This document shows, in pieces, positions 1 to 8,489 of a stretch of DNA of 64,000 bases. The notes below the pieces were generated by a model. It searched no databases. It was not told where the DNA came from and saw nothing but the letters and a program-made list of their open reading frames with translations. The stretch comes from JAATFS01 sp037145635 (lineage in GTDB: Bacteria > Pseudomonadota > Gammaproteobacteria > Xanthomonadales > Xanthomonadaceae): contig JBBCXB010000004.1 of the NCBI GenBank assembly GCA_037145635.1, positions 248,001 through 312,000 of the forward strand. Direction: 5' to 3'. The translations under genes were made by a program, and so were the position numbers. How positions within the stretch are numbered: position 1 is the stretch's first letter; the number at the start of each line of letters is the position of its first letter.

Positions 1-12
1 CACAAAACCAAT

Positions 13-32
13 GCCCGCCGGTTGCGGCGGGC
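13..32. other. Stem-loop at the left edge
   Basis: An 8-bp perfect stem (13-20 with 25-32) closes a GTTG loop. The short A-run on its left would be a T-run on the minus strand, so it could end a minus-strand transcript, but no minus-strand gene is visible to its right. It could also belong to a gene left of the window. Confidence 0.4.
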
Positions 33-47
33 GCCCCATTCTAATCC

Positions 48-72
48 GACCCGCCACCGCCTGTGGCGGGTC
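48..72 (+). promoter_or_regulatory. Stem-loop in the efp leader
   Basis: A perfect 10-bp stem (48-57 with 63-72) with a 5-nt loop lies 23 bases before the efp start and just ahead of its GAGGAGC ribosome binding site. No T-run follows, so it looks like a 5' untranslated region structure rather than a terminator. Its role is unknown. Confidence 0.4.
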
Positions 73-95
73 GTGGTCTATCGAGGAGCTGCAGC

Positions 96-662
96 ATGGC
101 CACCGTTGGCATGAACGACGTCAAGAACGGCATGAAGATCCTGGTCAACAACGAGCCGGCGGTCATCACCGAGACCGAATACGTCAAGCCGGGCAAGGGC
201 CAGGCCTTCACCCGCATGAAGTACCGCTTCATCCGCTCCGGCCGCGTGGTGGAAATGACCATGAAGGCGACCGACGACGTGGAGGTGGCCGATGTGGTCG
301 ATACCGACATGCGCTACCTGTACAGCGACGGCGAGTACTGGCACTTCATGGACCCGGAGACCTTCGAGCAGGTGCAGGCCGACAAGGCCGGCATGGGCGG
401 CGCCGACAAGTGGCTGAAGGGCGAGGAGGACTGCATCGTGACCCTGTGGAACGGCGCGCCGATCTGGGTGCAGCCGCCGAACTTCGTCGAGCTCAAGATC
501 ACCGAGACCGATCCGGGCGTGCGCGGCGACACCTCGGGCGGCGGCGGCAAGCCGGCCACGCTGGAGACCGGCGCGGTGGTGCGCGTGCCGCTGTTCGTCA
601 ACCAGGACGAAGTGATCAAGGTCGACACGCGTTCGGGCGAATACTCGGCCCGCGTCAAGTAA
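96..662 (+). CDS. efp: Elongation factor P
   Basis: Translation factor that binds between the P and E sites and relieves ribosomes stalled on polyproline stretches. The protein is 188 residues, the usual EF-P length, with the KOW-like N-terminal domain followed by two OB domains. Lys34 sits in the loop motif PGKGQ, the site that EpmA/EpmB-type enzymes beta-lysylate in most gammaproteobacteria. The ATG at 96 is preceded by GAGGAGC at 83-89 and gives the standard MATVGMNDVKNG start; an earlier in-frame start at 63 would add residues that do not look like EF-P. It stands alone, followed by a GC-rich hairpin. Confidence 0.97.
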   Translation: MATVGMNDVKNGMKILVNNEPAVITETEYVKPGKGQAFTRMKYRFIRSGRVVEMTMKATDDVEVADVVDTDMRYLYSDGEYWHFMDPETFEQVQADKAGMGGADKWLKGEEDCIVTLWNGAPIWVQPPNFVELKITETDPGVRGDTSGGGGKPATLETGAVVRVPLFVNQDEVIKVDTRSGEYSARVK

Positions 663-668
663 GCCCGG

Positions 669-699
669 TGGCCCGGGACGGCGCGACCGTCCCGGGCCA
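669..699 (+). terminator. Putative efp terminator hairpin without U-tract
   Basis: A perfect 13-bp stem (669-681 with 687-699) and a 5-nt loop begin 6 bases after the efp stop. No run of T follows, so it may act as an RNA 3' end or processing structure rather than a classical intrinsic terminator. Confidence 0.5.
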
Positions 700-913
700 T
701 CGCTGCGGCGCGCCGGCGGCGACCGGCCGTCCGGTCGTGCCGGGGACACGCGGCATGCCGTCCGACCGGCCCCGCGCGGCCGCCCCGGTGGGGCCGCACG
801 CGGTCGGCCCCGGGCCCGGACCGGCCCCGGCGCGGCCGTAGGTGCGGCATCCGCCGCACCGGCCCCGACGAGCCCCGTTCGTCGGGCTTCCCCCCTCACT
901 CCCGGATCCGCCC

Positions 914-2251
914 ATGACCCACGTCCCGCCCGAAGCCTGCGACCTGCTGATCGAAGCCGGCCACGTCGTCCCGATCGAGCCGCACGCGGTGGTGCTGGAG
1001 GACCATGCGGTGGCGGTGCGCGACGGGGTGATCGTCGCGCTGCTGCCGATCGCCGAGGCCCGCGCCCGGTTCGCGCCGGCGCAGACCGTCTCGCGCCCGG
1101 ATGCGGCGCTGATCCCGGGGCTGGTCAACGCCCACACCCACAACCCGATGACGCTGCTGCGCGGGGTCGCCGACGACCTGCCGCTGATGGTGTGGCTGCA
1201 GCAGCACATCTGGCCGGTGGAGGCCGCGGTGATCGGGCCGGAGTTCGTTGCCGACGGCACCACCCTGGCGATCGCCGAGATGCTGCGCGGCGGCACCACC
1301 TGCGCCAACGAGAACTACTTCTTCGCCGACGTGCAGGCCGCGGTCTACAAGCAGCACGGCTTCCGCGCGCTGGTCGGCGCGGTGATCATCGACTTCCCCA
1401 CCGCCTGGGCCAAGACCGACGACGAGTACTTCGCCCGGGCCGGCGAGCTGCACGACCAGTGGCGCGGCGACCCGCTGATCGGCACCGCGTTCGCCCCGCA
1501 CGCGCCGTATACCGTCAGCGACGCCAACTTCGAGCGCGTGCGCATGCTGGCCGACCAGCTGGACCTGCCGGTGCACCTGCACACCCACGAGACCGCCCAG
1601 GAAGTGGCCGATTCGGTCAAGCTGCACGGCCAGCGCCCGCTGGCGCGGCTGGACCGGCTGGGCCTGGTCAACGACCGCCTGATCGCGGTGCACATGACCC
1701 AGCTCACCGACGCGGAGATCCACCTGTGCGCCGAGCGCGGCGTCAGCGTGGTGCATTGCCCCGAGTCCAACCTCAAGCTCGCCTCCGGTTTCTGCCCGGC
1801 CTGCGCGCTGCAGCGGGCGGGCGTGAACCTGGCGATCGGCACCGACGGCTGCGCCAGCAACAACGACCTGGACATGTTCAGCGAGAACCGCACCGCGGCG
1901 ATCCTGGCCAAGGCGGTGGCCAACGACGCCACCGCGCTGGATGCGGCCACCACGCTGCGCGCGGCCACGCTCGGCGGCGCGCGCGCGCTGGGCTTCGGCG
2001 ACCGCATCGGCTCGATCGAGGTCGGCAAGCAGGCCGACCTGGTCTGCGTCGACCTGGCGGCGCTGGAGACCCAGCCGCTGCACCACGTGCTGTCGCAGCT
2101 GATCTACGCGGCGGGCCGCCACCAGGTCAGCGACGTCTGGATCGCCGGCCAGCCCAAGCTGGTGCGGCGCGAGCTGGTCGGCATGGACACCGACGCGCTG
2201 GTCGCCAATGCCCGCCAGTGGCGCGAGCGCATCCGCAACGTCCGCGCCTGA
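914..2251 (+). CDS. MtaD-like TRZ/ATZ family amidohydrolase
   Basis: Metal-dependent deaminase of the amidohydrolase superfamily, most like 5'-methylthioadenosine/S-adenosylhomocysteine deaminases. The 445-residue protein has the first metal motif NAHTHN, the second HLHTHETAQE, and the substrate/metal motif GTDGCASNNDLDM, typical of the MtaD/SsnA/AtzA group. The exact substrate cannot be read from sequence; chlorohydrolase-type relatives share these motifs. The ATG at 914 gives a start aligned with the family. It lies 38 bases before ubiG on the same strand. A role in methylthioadenosine or S-adenosylhomocysteine recycling would suit a location beside a SAM-dependent methyltransferase, but that is inference. 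Confidence 0.85.
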   Translation: MTHVPPEACDLLIEAGHVVPIEPHAVVLEDHAVAVRDGVIVALLPIAEARARFAPAQTVSRPDAALIPGLVNAHTHNPMTLLRGVADDLPLMVWLQQHIWPVEAAVIGPEFVADGTTLAIAEMLRGGTTCANENYFFADVQAAVYKQHGFRALVGAVIIDFPTAWAKTDDEYFARAGELHDQWRGDPLIGTAFAPHAPYTVSDANFERVRMLADQLDLPVHLHTHETAQEVADSVKLHGQRPLARLDRLGLVNDRLIAVHMTQLTDAEIHLCAERGVSVVHCPESNLKLASGFCPACALQRAGVNLAIGTDGCASNNDLDMFSENRTAAILAKAVANDATALDAATTLRAATLGGARALGFGDRIGSIEVGKQADLVCVDLAALETQPLHHVLSQLIYAAGRHQVSDVWIAGQPKLVRRELVGMDTDALVANARQWRERIRNVRA

Positions 2252-2289
2252 TCCGACCGCTGCACCCCCGTCGTTCCACGGAGATTCCG

Positions 2290-3006
2290 ATGAATCCGCA
2301 CCCCAACGCCTCCACCAACTACGACCAGGCCGAGCTGGACAAGTTCGCCGCGCTCGCCAACCGCTGGTGGGATGCCGACGGCCCGCAGAAGCCGCTGCAC
2401 GCGCTCAACCCGGTGCGGCTGGACTACGTGGCGGCCCGGCTTGCGCTGCCGGGCGCGCGCGTGCTCGATGTCGGTTGCGGCGGCGGCCTGCTCAGCGAGT
2501 CGCTGGCGCGCCACGGCGCCGAGGTCACCGCGATCGACCTGGCGCCGGAACTGGTCAAGGTCGCGCGCCTGCACGGGCTGGAGTCGGGCGTGAAGGTGGA
2601 CTACCGGGTGCAGTCGGTCGAGGATCTGGCGGGCGAGCAGCCGGGCGGTTTCGACGCCGTCACCTGCATGGAGATGCTGGAGCACGTGCCGGATCCGGCC
2701 GCGATCATCCAGGCCTGCGCCACCCTGCTCAAGCCCGGCGGCCGCCTGTTCCTGTCCACGCTCAACCGCACCCCGGCCGCGTTCGCGCTGGCCGTGGTCG
2801 GGGCCGAGTACGTGGCGCGGCTGCTGCCCCGGGGCACGCACCGCTACCAGGATTTCATCAAGCCGGCCGAACTCGCGGCCTGGCTGCGCCACGCCGATCT
2901 GCAGCTGGAAGACGTCAGCGGCATGCGCTACGAGCCGTGGCGCAACCGCGCCACGCTGTCCAGCCGCACCGAGGTCAACTACCTGGCGTGCGCGGTGAAG
3001 CCTTGA
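2290..3006 (+). CDS. ubiG: Ubiquinone biosynthesis O-methyltransferase UbiG
   Basis: SAM-dependent enzyme making both O-methylations of ubiquinone synthesis. The 238-residue class I methyltransferase carries the SAM-binding motif VLDVGCGGG (around residues 58-66), the acidic post-motif ITAIDLAPE-like segment, and the UbiG hallmarks FAALANRWWD near the N-terminus and NRTPAAFALAVVGAEYV in the C-terminal half. The ATG at 2290 follows CACGGAGATTCCG, which contains a usable ribosome binding site. The closely following phosphatase gene suggests a ubiG-gph operon, an arrangement common in Xanthomonadaceae. Confidence 0.95.
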   Translation: MNPHPNASTNYDQAELDKFAALANRWWDADGPQKPLHALNPVRLDYVAARLALPGARVLDVGCGGGLLSESLARHGAEVTAIDLAPELVKVARLHGLESGVKVDYRVQSVEDLAGEQPGGFDAVTCMEMLEHVPDPAAIIQACATLLKPGGRLFLSTLNRTPAAFALAVVGAEYVARLLPRGTHRYQDFIKPAELAAWLRHADLQLEDVSGMRYEPWRNRATLSSRTEVNYLACAVKP

Positions 3007-3064
3007 AGCGCCGCGAGCCGGGCAGGGCGGGCGCCGGACGGCCAGGGCCGCAGGTGCGCCGGTG

Positions 3065-3793
3065 ATGCCGGCGTCCTTGCGGCAGGCTGACCGGATCGGC
3101 TCGACCGCCGGCCAGGCGCGCGCGGGCTTCCCGCGCGCGGTGCTGTTCGACCTCGACGGCACCCTGCTCGACAGCGCGCCGGACCTGCTGGCCGCGGCCA
3201 ATGCGCTGCGCGCCGGGCACGGGCATGCGCCGCTGGCGCTGGCCCAGCTGCGCCCGGTCGTGTCCAAGGGCTCGCGCGCGATGCTGGCGGTGGCGTTCCC
3301 GGCGCTGGACGCGGCTGCCCGCGAGGCGCTGATCCCGGCCTTCCTGCAGCACTACCAGCAGGCGATCGGCCGCCACTCGCAACCGTTCGACGGCATCGCG
3401 CCCCTGTTGCAGCGCCTGGACGACGACGGCGTGGCCTGGGGCATCGTCACCAACAAGCCCGAGTACCTGGCGCGCCTGATCCTGCCGCAGCTGCAGTGGG
3501 AGCAGCGCTGCGCGGTGCTGATCGGCGGCGATACCCTGGCCGAACGCAAGCCGCATCCGCTGCCGCTGCTGGTCGCCGCCGAGCGCCTGGGCATGCCGCC
3601 GGCGGCATGCGTCTACGTCGGCGACGACGAACGCGACATCCTCGCCGCGCGCGCCGCCGGCATGCCGTCGGTGGCGGTGTTGTGGGGCTATCGGCTGGAC
3701 ACGGATGCGCCGTCGAGCTGGCAGGCCGATGTCCTGGTCGAACGGCCCGAGCAGCTGTGGCAGGCCGACGCCTGGCCGGCGACGGCCGCCTGA
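3065..3793 (+). CDS. gph: HAD-family phosphoglycolate phosphatase-like protein
   Basis: Haloacid dehalogenase-type phosphatase, probably hydrolysing 2-phosphoglycolate. The catalytic motif I is LFDLDGTLLDS, with nucleophile and acid/base aspartates. ITNKPEY-like motif II appears as IVTNKPEY, the motif III Lys is in ERKPHP, and motif IV is YVGDDERD. The domain proper begins near residue 26; about 22 N-terminal residues from the ATG at 3065 are extra, and a GTG at 3062 is an equally possible start. It follows ubiG by 58 bases. The paralogue MupP-like phosphatase often sits beside ubiG in gammaproteobacteria, so an N-acetylmuramate 6-phosphatase role is an alternative. Confidence 0.85.
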   Translation: MPASLRQADRIGSTAGQARAGFPRAVLFDLDGTLLDSAPDLLAAANALRAGHGHAPLALAQLRPVVSKGSRAMLAVAFPALDAAAREALIPAFLQHYQQAIGRHSQPFDGIAPLLQRLDDDGVAWGIVTNKPEYLARLILPQLQWEQRCAVLIGGDTLAERKPHPLPLLVAAERLGMPPAACVYVGDDERDILAARAAGMPSVAVLWGYRLDTDAPSSWQADVLVERPEQLWQADAWPATAA

Positions 3794-3808
3794 ACCCGCG
3801 GAGCCGCC

Positions 3809-4495
3809 ATGAATTCGCCTACCGCCCTCGACAGCTTCCTCGAAAAATGGCGCAGCCGCTGGCCGGAATGGTCGCTGGCCGAACGGTTCGTGCCCGAACC
3901 GCAGCGGCCGCTGGCGCTGGCCTGGTTCTCGCTGCTGCAGGAGTTCGAGGACATCATGAACATCGCCGGCGATCCGTTGCCGGCCGATGCCAAGCTCGCC
4001 TGGTGGCAGCAGGAGCTGCGTGACTGGTCGGCCCAGCGCTCGCGCCATCCGCTGGGACGCCTGCTGGAACCGGTGCGCGCGCCGTGGGCGGCGCTCGCCG
4101 AGGCGGTGCCGGCGGTGCAGGCCGCGCGCGAGCGGCCGCCGTCGCTGCAGGCCGCACTCGCGCAGCTGCAGCCGTTCGCCGAGGCGGTGGTGGCGGTGGA
4201 GGCGGCGCTGTTCGAACGCAGCGCGCGCAGCGAGACGCGCGCAGTGGCGCTGCAATGGCTGCTGGCACGGCACCAGGCCGCGGCATCGGCGCATCCCCCC
4301 GGCCTGGACGGCGACGCATGGCGGGCGCAGTTGCTGCGGCAGTGGCCGGCCAAGCCCGCGCTGGCGCGTCCGCACCGGATCTGGTCGCGGCTGGCGCGGC
4401 TGCGCCTGCAGCGCGAGCTGGCCGGGCAGGCCGCCTACGCCCCGCCGCTGCGGCAGGTGTGGCACAGCTGGAGGGCCGCCAGCGGCGGCGCGTGA
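3809..4495 (+). CDS. Degenerate squalene/phytoene synthase-like protein
   Basis: A 228-residue protein whose residues 30-75 resemble the start of trans-isoprenyl diphosphate synthases of the squalene/phytoene group: LALAWFSLLQEFEDIMNIAG followed by AKLAWWQQELRDW. In active enzymes the first metal motif reads DDxxD; here it is EDIMN, and no second Asp-rich motif is obvious in the Ala/Arg-rich C-terminal part. It is therefore probably not catalytically competent, or it has another function. It lies 15 bases after gph and may be cotranscribed with ubiG-gph. Confidence 0.55.
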   Translation: MNSPTALDSFLEKWRSRWPEWSLAERFVPEPQRPLALAWFSLLQEFEDIMNIAGDPLPADAKLAWWQQELRDWSAQRSRHPLGRLLEPVRAPWAALAEAVPAVQAARERPPSLQAALAQLQPFAEAVVAVEAALFERSARSETRAVALQWLLARHQAAASAHPPGLDGDAWRAQLLRQWPAKPALARPHRIWSRLARLRLQRELAGQAAYAPPLRQVWHSWRAASGGA

Positions 4496-4502
4496 CGGCG
4501 CC

Positions 4503-4526
4503 GGCCCGCCCGGTCGCGGGCGGGCC
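4503..4526. terminator. Bidirectional GC hairpin between convergent genes
   Basis: A perfect 10-bp stem (4503-4512 with 4517-4526) with a GTCG loop lies between two gene ends that face each other. No T-run flanks it on either strand. Confidence 0.5.
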
Positions 4527-4529
4527 GTC

Positions 4530-5354
4530 TCAGTCGGGAACGAGGAAATTGCGTCCCGGCGCTGCCGGCGCCTGGCCGGGCGCGTCGAGACCCGCGGCGG
4601 CCTCGCCCGGGTCCTTCAGCTGCACCCCCGACAGCCGCCGCCGGAAGGCCTCGCGCAACAGGTAACCGAGCGTGCGCGCCGCCGCGTCGTAGCCCAGGCC
4701 CTCGCGGCGGATGTTGGAGATGCAGTTGCGCCCGGCATCGGTGACGCCGACGCGCGGCGCATGGGTGAGGTACAGGCCGAGGCTGTCGGGCGAGCTCAGG
4801 CCGGGCCGTTCGCCGATCATCACCACCACCAGGCGCGCGCCGAGCAGCTCGCCGATCTCGTCGCCGACGGCCACGCGCGCCTGCGCGACCAGGCTCACCG
4901 GCGCCAGCGTCCAGCCCTCGGCGGCGGCCAGCGCGCCCAGCCGCTCGACCATCGGCAGCGCATGGCGATGCACCGCCAGGGCGGACAGCCCGTCAGCGAC
5001 CACCAGCGCCAGGTCGGCGCCGCGGCCGTGGACCGCGGCCTGGCCGCGCAGCTCGGTGGCCGAGGCCTCGTCCAGGCGCCGTCCCAGGTCGGGACGCTGC
5101 AGGTAGGCCTGGCGGTCGGCCGCGGCGCTGTGCAGCACCAGGCTGGCGCGGCCCTGGCGGCGCAGCGTCGCCTGCAGCGGCGCCGGCTCGAAGGCCAGGT
5201 GCACCGCGTCGCGGGCCTGCGCGTGGGCCAGCTGGAACTCCAGGTGCGCGGCGGTGGGCAGGCTGGTGCCGACCCGGCCCAGCGCGATGCGCGCCGGCGT
5301 CAGCTGGCGCAGCCGGGCCCAGCGGTCGGCCGCGGCCGGATCGGCACCGCTCAT
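4530..5354 (-). CDS. eutC: Ethanolamine ammonia-lyase small subunit
   Basis: Small subunit of adenosylcobalamin-dependent ethanolamine ammonia-lyase, which splits ethanolamine to acetaldehyde and ammonia. The 274-residue protein has the EutC features TPARIALGRVGTSLPTAAHLEFQ near the N-terminus, GLSALAVHRHA in the middle, and LVVVMIGERPGLSSPDSLGLYLTHAP, the conserved segment in the C-terminal half that ends with NCISNIR. The start at 5354 overlaps the eutB stop (ATGA), indicating translational coupling and a stoichiometric complex. Confidence 0.95.
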   Translation of the reverse strand: MSGADPAAADRWARLRQLTPARIALGRVGTSLPTAAHLEFQLAHAQARDAVHLAFEPAPLQATLRRQGRASLVLHSAAADRQAYLQRPDLGRRLDEASATELRGQAAVHGRGADLALVVADGLSALAVHRHALPMVERLGALAAAEGWTLAPVSLVAQARVAVGDEIGELLGARLVVVMIGERPGLSSPDSLGLYLTHAPRVGVTDAGRNCISNIRREGLGYDAAARTLGYLLREAFRRRLSGVQLKDPGEAAAGLDAPGQAPAAPGRNFLVPD

Positions 5355-6757
5355 GCCGCCGGCCCTGCCCATTGCGCGAGCGCGCGCCGGAACGGCGGCG
5401 GCAGTTCCTGCCCGAGCTCGAAGCGGCCGTTGCGCAGCCGCAGGATGCCGTGACGCTCCAGCCAGTCCTCGAACTCCGGTGCCGGACGCAGTCCCAGCAC
5501 CTGGCGGGCGTAGAGGGCATCGTGGAACGAGGTGGTCTGGTAGTTGAGCATCACGTCGTCGGAGCCGGGAATGCCCATGATGAAGTTGATGCCGGCCGTG
5601 CCGAGCAGGGTCAGCAGCACGTCCATGTCGTCCTGGTCGGCCTCGGCGTGGTTGGTGTAGCAGAGGTCGCAGCCCATCGGCAGCCCGAGCAGCTTGCCGC
5701 AGAAGTGGTCCTCCAGGCCGGCGCGGATGATCTGCTTGCCGTCGTACAGGTACTCCGGGCCGATGAAGCCGACCACGCTGTTGACCAGCAGCGGCCGGAA
5801 GCGGCGCGCGACCGCGTAGGCGCGTGCCTCGCAGGTCTGCTGGTCGACGCCGTGGTGGGCCCCGGCCGACAGCGCGCTGCCCTGGCCGGTCTCGAAGTAC
5901 ATGACGTGGTCGCCGACGGTGCCGCGCCGCAGGCTGCGCCCGGCGTCGTGCCCTTCCTGCAGCAGCGCCAGGTCGATGCCGAAGCTGGCGTTCGCCGCCT
6001 GGGTGCCGGCGATCGACTGGAACACCAGGTCCACCGGCGCGCCGCGGCCGATCGCCTCGATCGAGGTGGTGACGTGGGCCAGCACGCAGGCCTGGGTGGG
6101 AATGCCGTAGCCGGCGATAACCGCGTCGAGCATGCGCAGCAGCTCGCAGGTGGCCGCCAGGCTGTCGCTGGCGGGGTTGATGCCGATGACGGCGTCGCCG
6201 TTGCCGTAGAGCAGGCCGTCGAGCACGCTGGCGGCGATGCCGCCGGGGTCGTCGGTCGGGTGGTTGGGCTGCAGCCGCGTGGACAGCCGGCCGCGCAGCC
6301 CGAGCGTGTTGCGGAAGGCGGTGACCACCCGCACCTTCTGCGCGACCAGGATCAGGTCCTGGGCGCGCATCAGCTTGGACGCCGCCGCCACCATCTCCGG
6401 GGTCAGGCCCGGAGCCAGCGCCGCCAGCGCGGCCGCGTCGGCGGCCTCGCCCAGCAGCCAGTCGCGGAAGCCGCCCACGGTGAGGTGGGCCACCGCGGCG
6501 AACGCTTCGGCGTCGTGGCTGTCCACGATCAGCCGGGTGACCTCGTCATGTTCGTACGGGACCACGGCCTCGTCGAGGAAATGGCGCAGCGGCAGGTCCG
6601 CCAGCGCCCGCTGCGCGGCCACCCGCTGCAGCGCGGACGTGGCGGCCACCCCGGCCAGCGCGTCGCCGGAACGGGCCGGCGTGGCCTTGGCGAGCAGGTC
6701 GCGCAGGTCCGCGAACCGGAAGCGCTCGCTGCCGACCCGGTGTGCGAAGCCGCTCAT
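5351..6757 (-). CDS. eutB: Ethanolamine ammonia-lyase large subunit
   Basis: Catalytic TIM-barrel subunit of ethanolamine ammonia-lyase. The 468-residue protein shows family motifs throughout: LPLRHFLDEAVVPYEHDEVTRLI, GLLYGNGDAVIGINPASDS, and GLPMGCDLCYTNHAEADQDD, and is close to the usual length. It overlaps eat upstream and eutC downstream by ATGA, so all three are read as one transcript. There are no eut shell, EutA reactivase or alcohol/aldehyde dehydrogenase genes next to it, so ethanolamine is probably used in the cytosol as a nitrogen (and perhaps carbon) source. Confidence 0.97.
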   Translation of the reverse strand: MSGFAHRVGSERFRFADLRDLLAKATPARSGDALAGVAATSALQRVAAQRALADLPLRHFLDEAVVPYEHDEVTRLIVDSHDAEAFAAVAHLTVGGFRDWLLGEAADAAALAALAPGLTPEMVAAASKLMRAQDLILVAQKVRVVTAFRNTLGLRGRLSTRLQPNHPTDDPGGIAASVLDGLLYGNGDAVIGINPASDSLAATCELLRMLDAVIAGYGIPTQACVLAHVTTSIEAIGRGAPVDLVFQSIAGTQAANASFGIDLALLQEGHDAGRSLRRGTVGDHVMYFETGQGSALSAGAHHGVDQQTCEARAYAVARRFRPLLVNSVVGFIGPEYLYDGKQIIRAGLEDHFCGKLLGLPMGCDLCYTNHAEADQDDMDVLLTLLGTAGINFIMGIPGSDDVMLNYQTTSFHDALYARQVLGLRPAPEFEDWLERHGILRLRNGRFELGQELPPPFRRALAQWAGPAA

Positions 6758-8118
6758 GCCCCACCGGCGCCCGAGGGCGCGACGCCGCCGCCGAGGCGCC
6801 GGCTCAGGACGCAGCACAGCACGCCCAGCCCCATCAGGCCCAGGAACAGCAGCCCGACCTGCGGGTTGAACACCGCCATCGCGGCCAGGCACACCAGCGC
6901 CAGCACCAGCGCGACGCCGGGCACCCAGGGATACCCGGGCGCGCGGAAGCTGCGCTCCAGCCCGGGCTCGGCGCGGCGTAGCCGGAACAGGCTGAGCATG
7001 CTCATCACGTACATCACGATCGCGCCGAACACCGACATGGTGATCATCGCCGCGGTCAGCGACATGCCCTGCACGTGCACGACGCCGTCGCTGAGGATCG
7101 CGGCGATGCCGATCACGCCGCCGGCCAGGATCGCCCGGTGCGGGGTGCGGAAGCGCGACAGTCGCGCCAGCCCGTGCGGCAGGAAACCGGCCCGTGCCAG
7201 CGCGAAGAACTGCCGGGAATAGCCCAGGATGATGCCGTGGAAGCTGGCCACCAGCCCGAACAGGCCGATCCACACCAGCATGTGCAGCCACCCGGAGCCG
7301 TCGCCCACCACCGCCTTCATCGCCTGCGGCAGCGGGTCGTTGATGTTGGACAGCTGGCGCCAGTCGCCCACGCCGCCGGCCAGCACCATCACCCCCAGCG
7401 CCAGCACCACCAGGGTCAGGATGCCGGCGATGTACGCGCGCGGGATGGTCCGGCGCGGATCCTTGGCCTCCTCGGCCGCCATCGCCGCGCCCTCGATCGC
7501 GAGGAAGAACCAGATCGCAAACGGGATCGCGGCGAACACGCCGGCGACCGCGGCCGGGCCGAAGCGGTCCTCGCCGGCCCAGCCGCCGGCCGCGAAGCGC
7601 GCCAGGCTGAAGCCCGGCGCCACCACGCCCATGAACACCAGCAACTCCAGCACTGCCAGCAGCGTCACCACCAGCTCGAAGGTCGCGGCGATCGCCACGC
7701 CCAGGATGTTCAACGTCATGAAGATCAGGTAGGCGCCGATCGCCGCCAGCCGCGGGTCCAGGGTCGGGAACTGCACGTTCAGGTAGGCACCGATCGCCAT
7801 CGCGATCGCCGGCGGCGCGAACACGAACTCGATCAGGGTGGCGATGCCGGCGATCATGCCGCCGGCGGCGCCGAAGGCCCGCAGGCTGTAGGCGAACGGA
7901 CCGCCGGCATGCGGCAGGGCCGTGGTCAGTTCGGTGAAGCTGAAGATGAAGCAGGTGTACATCACCGCCACGATCAGTGTCGTGACCAGAAACCCCAGGG
8001 TGCCGGCGGCCCCCCAGCCATAGCTCCAGCCGAAGTATTCGCCGGAGATCACCAGGCCGACGGCGATCCCCCATAACTGCCAGGTGCCGAGGGTGGGCTT
8101 GAGTCGCTCGTTGCTCAT
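6754..8118 (-). CDS. eat: Ethanolamine permease (APC family)
   Basis: Twelve-segment amino acid/polyamine/organocation transporter that imports ethanolamine. The 454-residue protein begins with the Eat signature LGTWQLWGIAVGLVISGEYFGW and contains PHAGGPFAYSLRAFG and IWFFLAIEGAAMAAEEAKDP, as in eutBC-linked permeases. I chose the ATG at 8118 over the one at 8127 because an AGGAG lies 9 bases before it, whereas it would abut the upstream ATG with no spacer. First gene of the eat-eutB-eutC operon. Confidence 0.9.
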   Translation of the reverse strand: MSNERLKPTLGTWQLWGIAVGLVISGEYFGWSYGWGAAGTLGFLVTTLIVAVMYTCFIFSFTELTTALPHAGGPFAYSLRAFGAAGGMIAGIATLIEFVFAPPAIAMAIGAYLNVQFPTLDPRLAAIGAYLIFMTLNILGVAIAATFELVVTLLAVLELLVFMGVVAPGFSLARFAAGGWAGEDRFGPAAVAGVFAAIPFAIWFFLAIEGAAMAAEEAKDPRRTIPRAYIAGILTLVVLALGVMVLAGGVGDWRQLSNINDPLPQAMKAVVGDGSGWLHMLVWIGLFGLVASFHGIILGYSRQFFALARAGFLPHGLARLSRFRTPHRAILAGGVIGIAAILSDGVVHVQGMSLTAAMITMSVFGAIVMYVMSMLSLFRLRRAEPGLERSFRAPGYPWVPGVALVLALVCLAAMAVFNPQVGLLFLGLMGLGVLCCVLSRRLGGGVAPSGAGGA

Positions 8119-8489
8119 GTCGCACATCTCCTGGACGGGGGAGGGAGATGAAGCCGGTGCCGTCGCAGGACGCGAGGGTCACCTGTGGCCGACGGGCCAC
8201 GGTCGAACGTGCTGCGCATGCGGGTCCGACCGGCGGCAGCGCTGCGTCGTCGCGGGGCGATCGACGCCAGCGTGCACCGGGGCTGCGCGGCGGGCGCCGC
8301 GTCTTGGTTATACCGCAAAGCCTGCGCGCCGCGCTTGCCGCCGCAGGCCACGCCGCGAAGGGGCGGGCGATCGGATGGCCCGTGACGGCGAGGTCACGCG
8401 GCCCCGCGATCTCCTCACGCACGCTGTGCATCCGGCTGGGCAGACTGGCCCGGTCCGCACGTCACGTGCCCCCGCTGGAGCCCCGAACC
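8119..8489. other. Divergent intergenic region
   Basis: 371 bases between the start of the ethanolamine operon (-) and the stress-type protein (+). The AGGAG for eat lies at its left end. Both promoters should be here, but I see no convincing -35/-10 pair or operator; the least GC-rich patch is around 8305-8325. Open frames here lack coding character. Confidence 0.6.

Noticed and set aside
8148..8489. Upstream extension of the stress-type protein
   Set aside because: The extra ~114 codons are Arg/Gly/Ala-rich with no domain; the family starts at the ATG at 8490.
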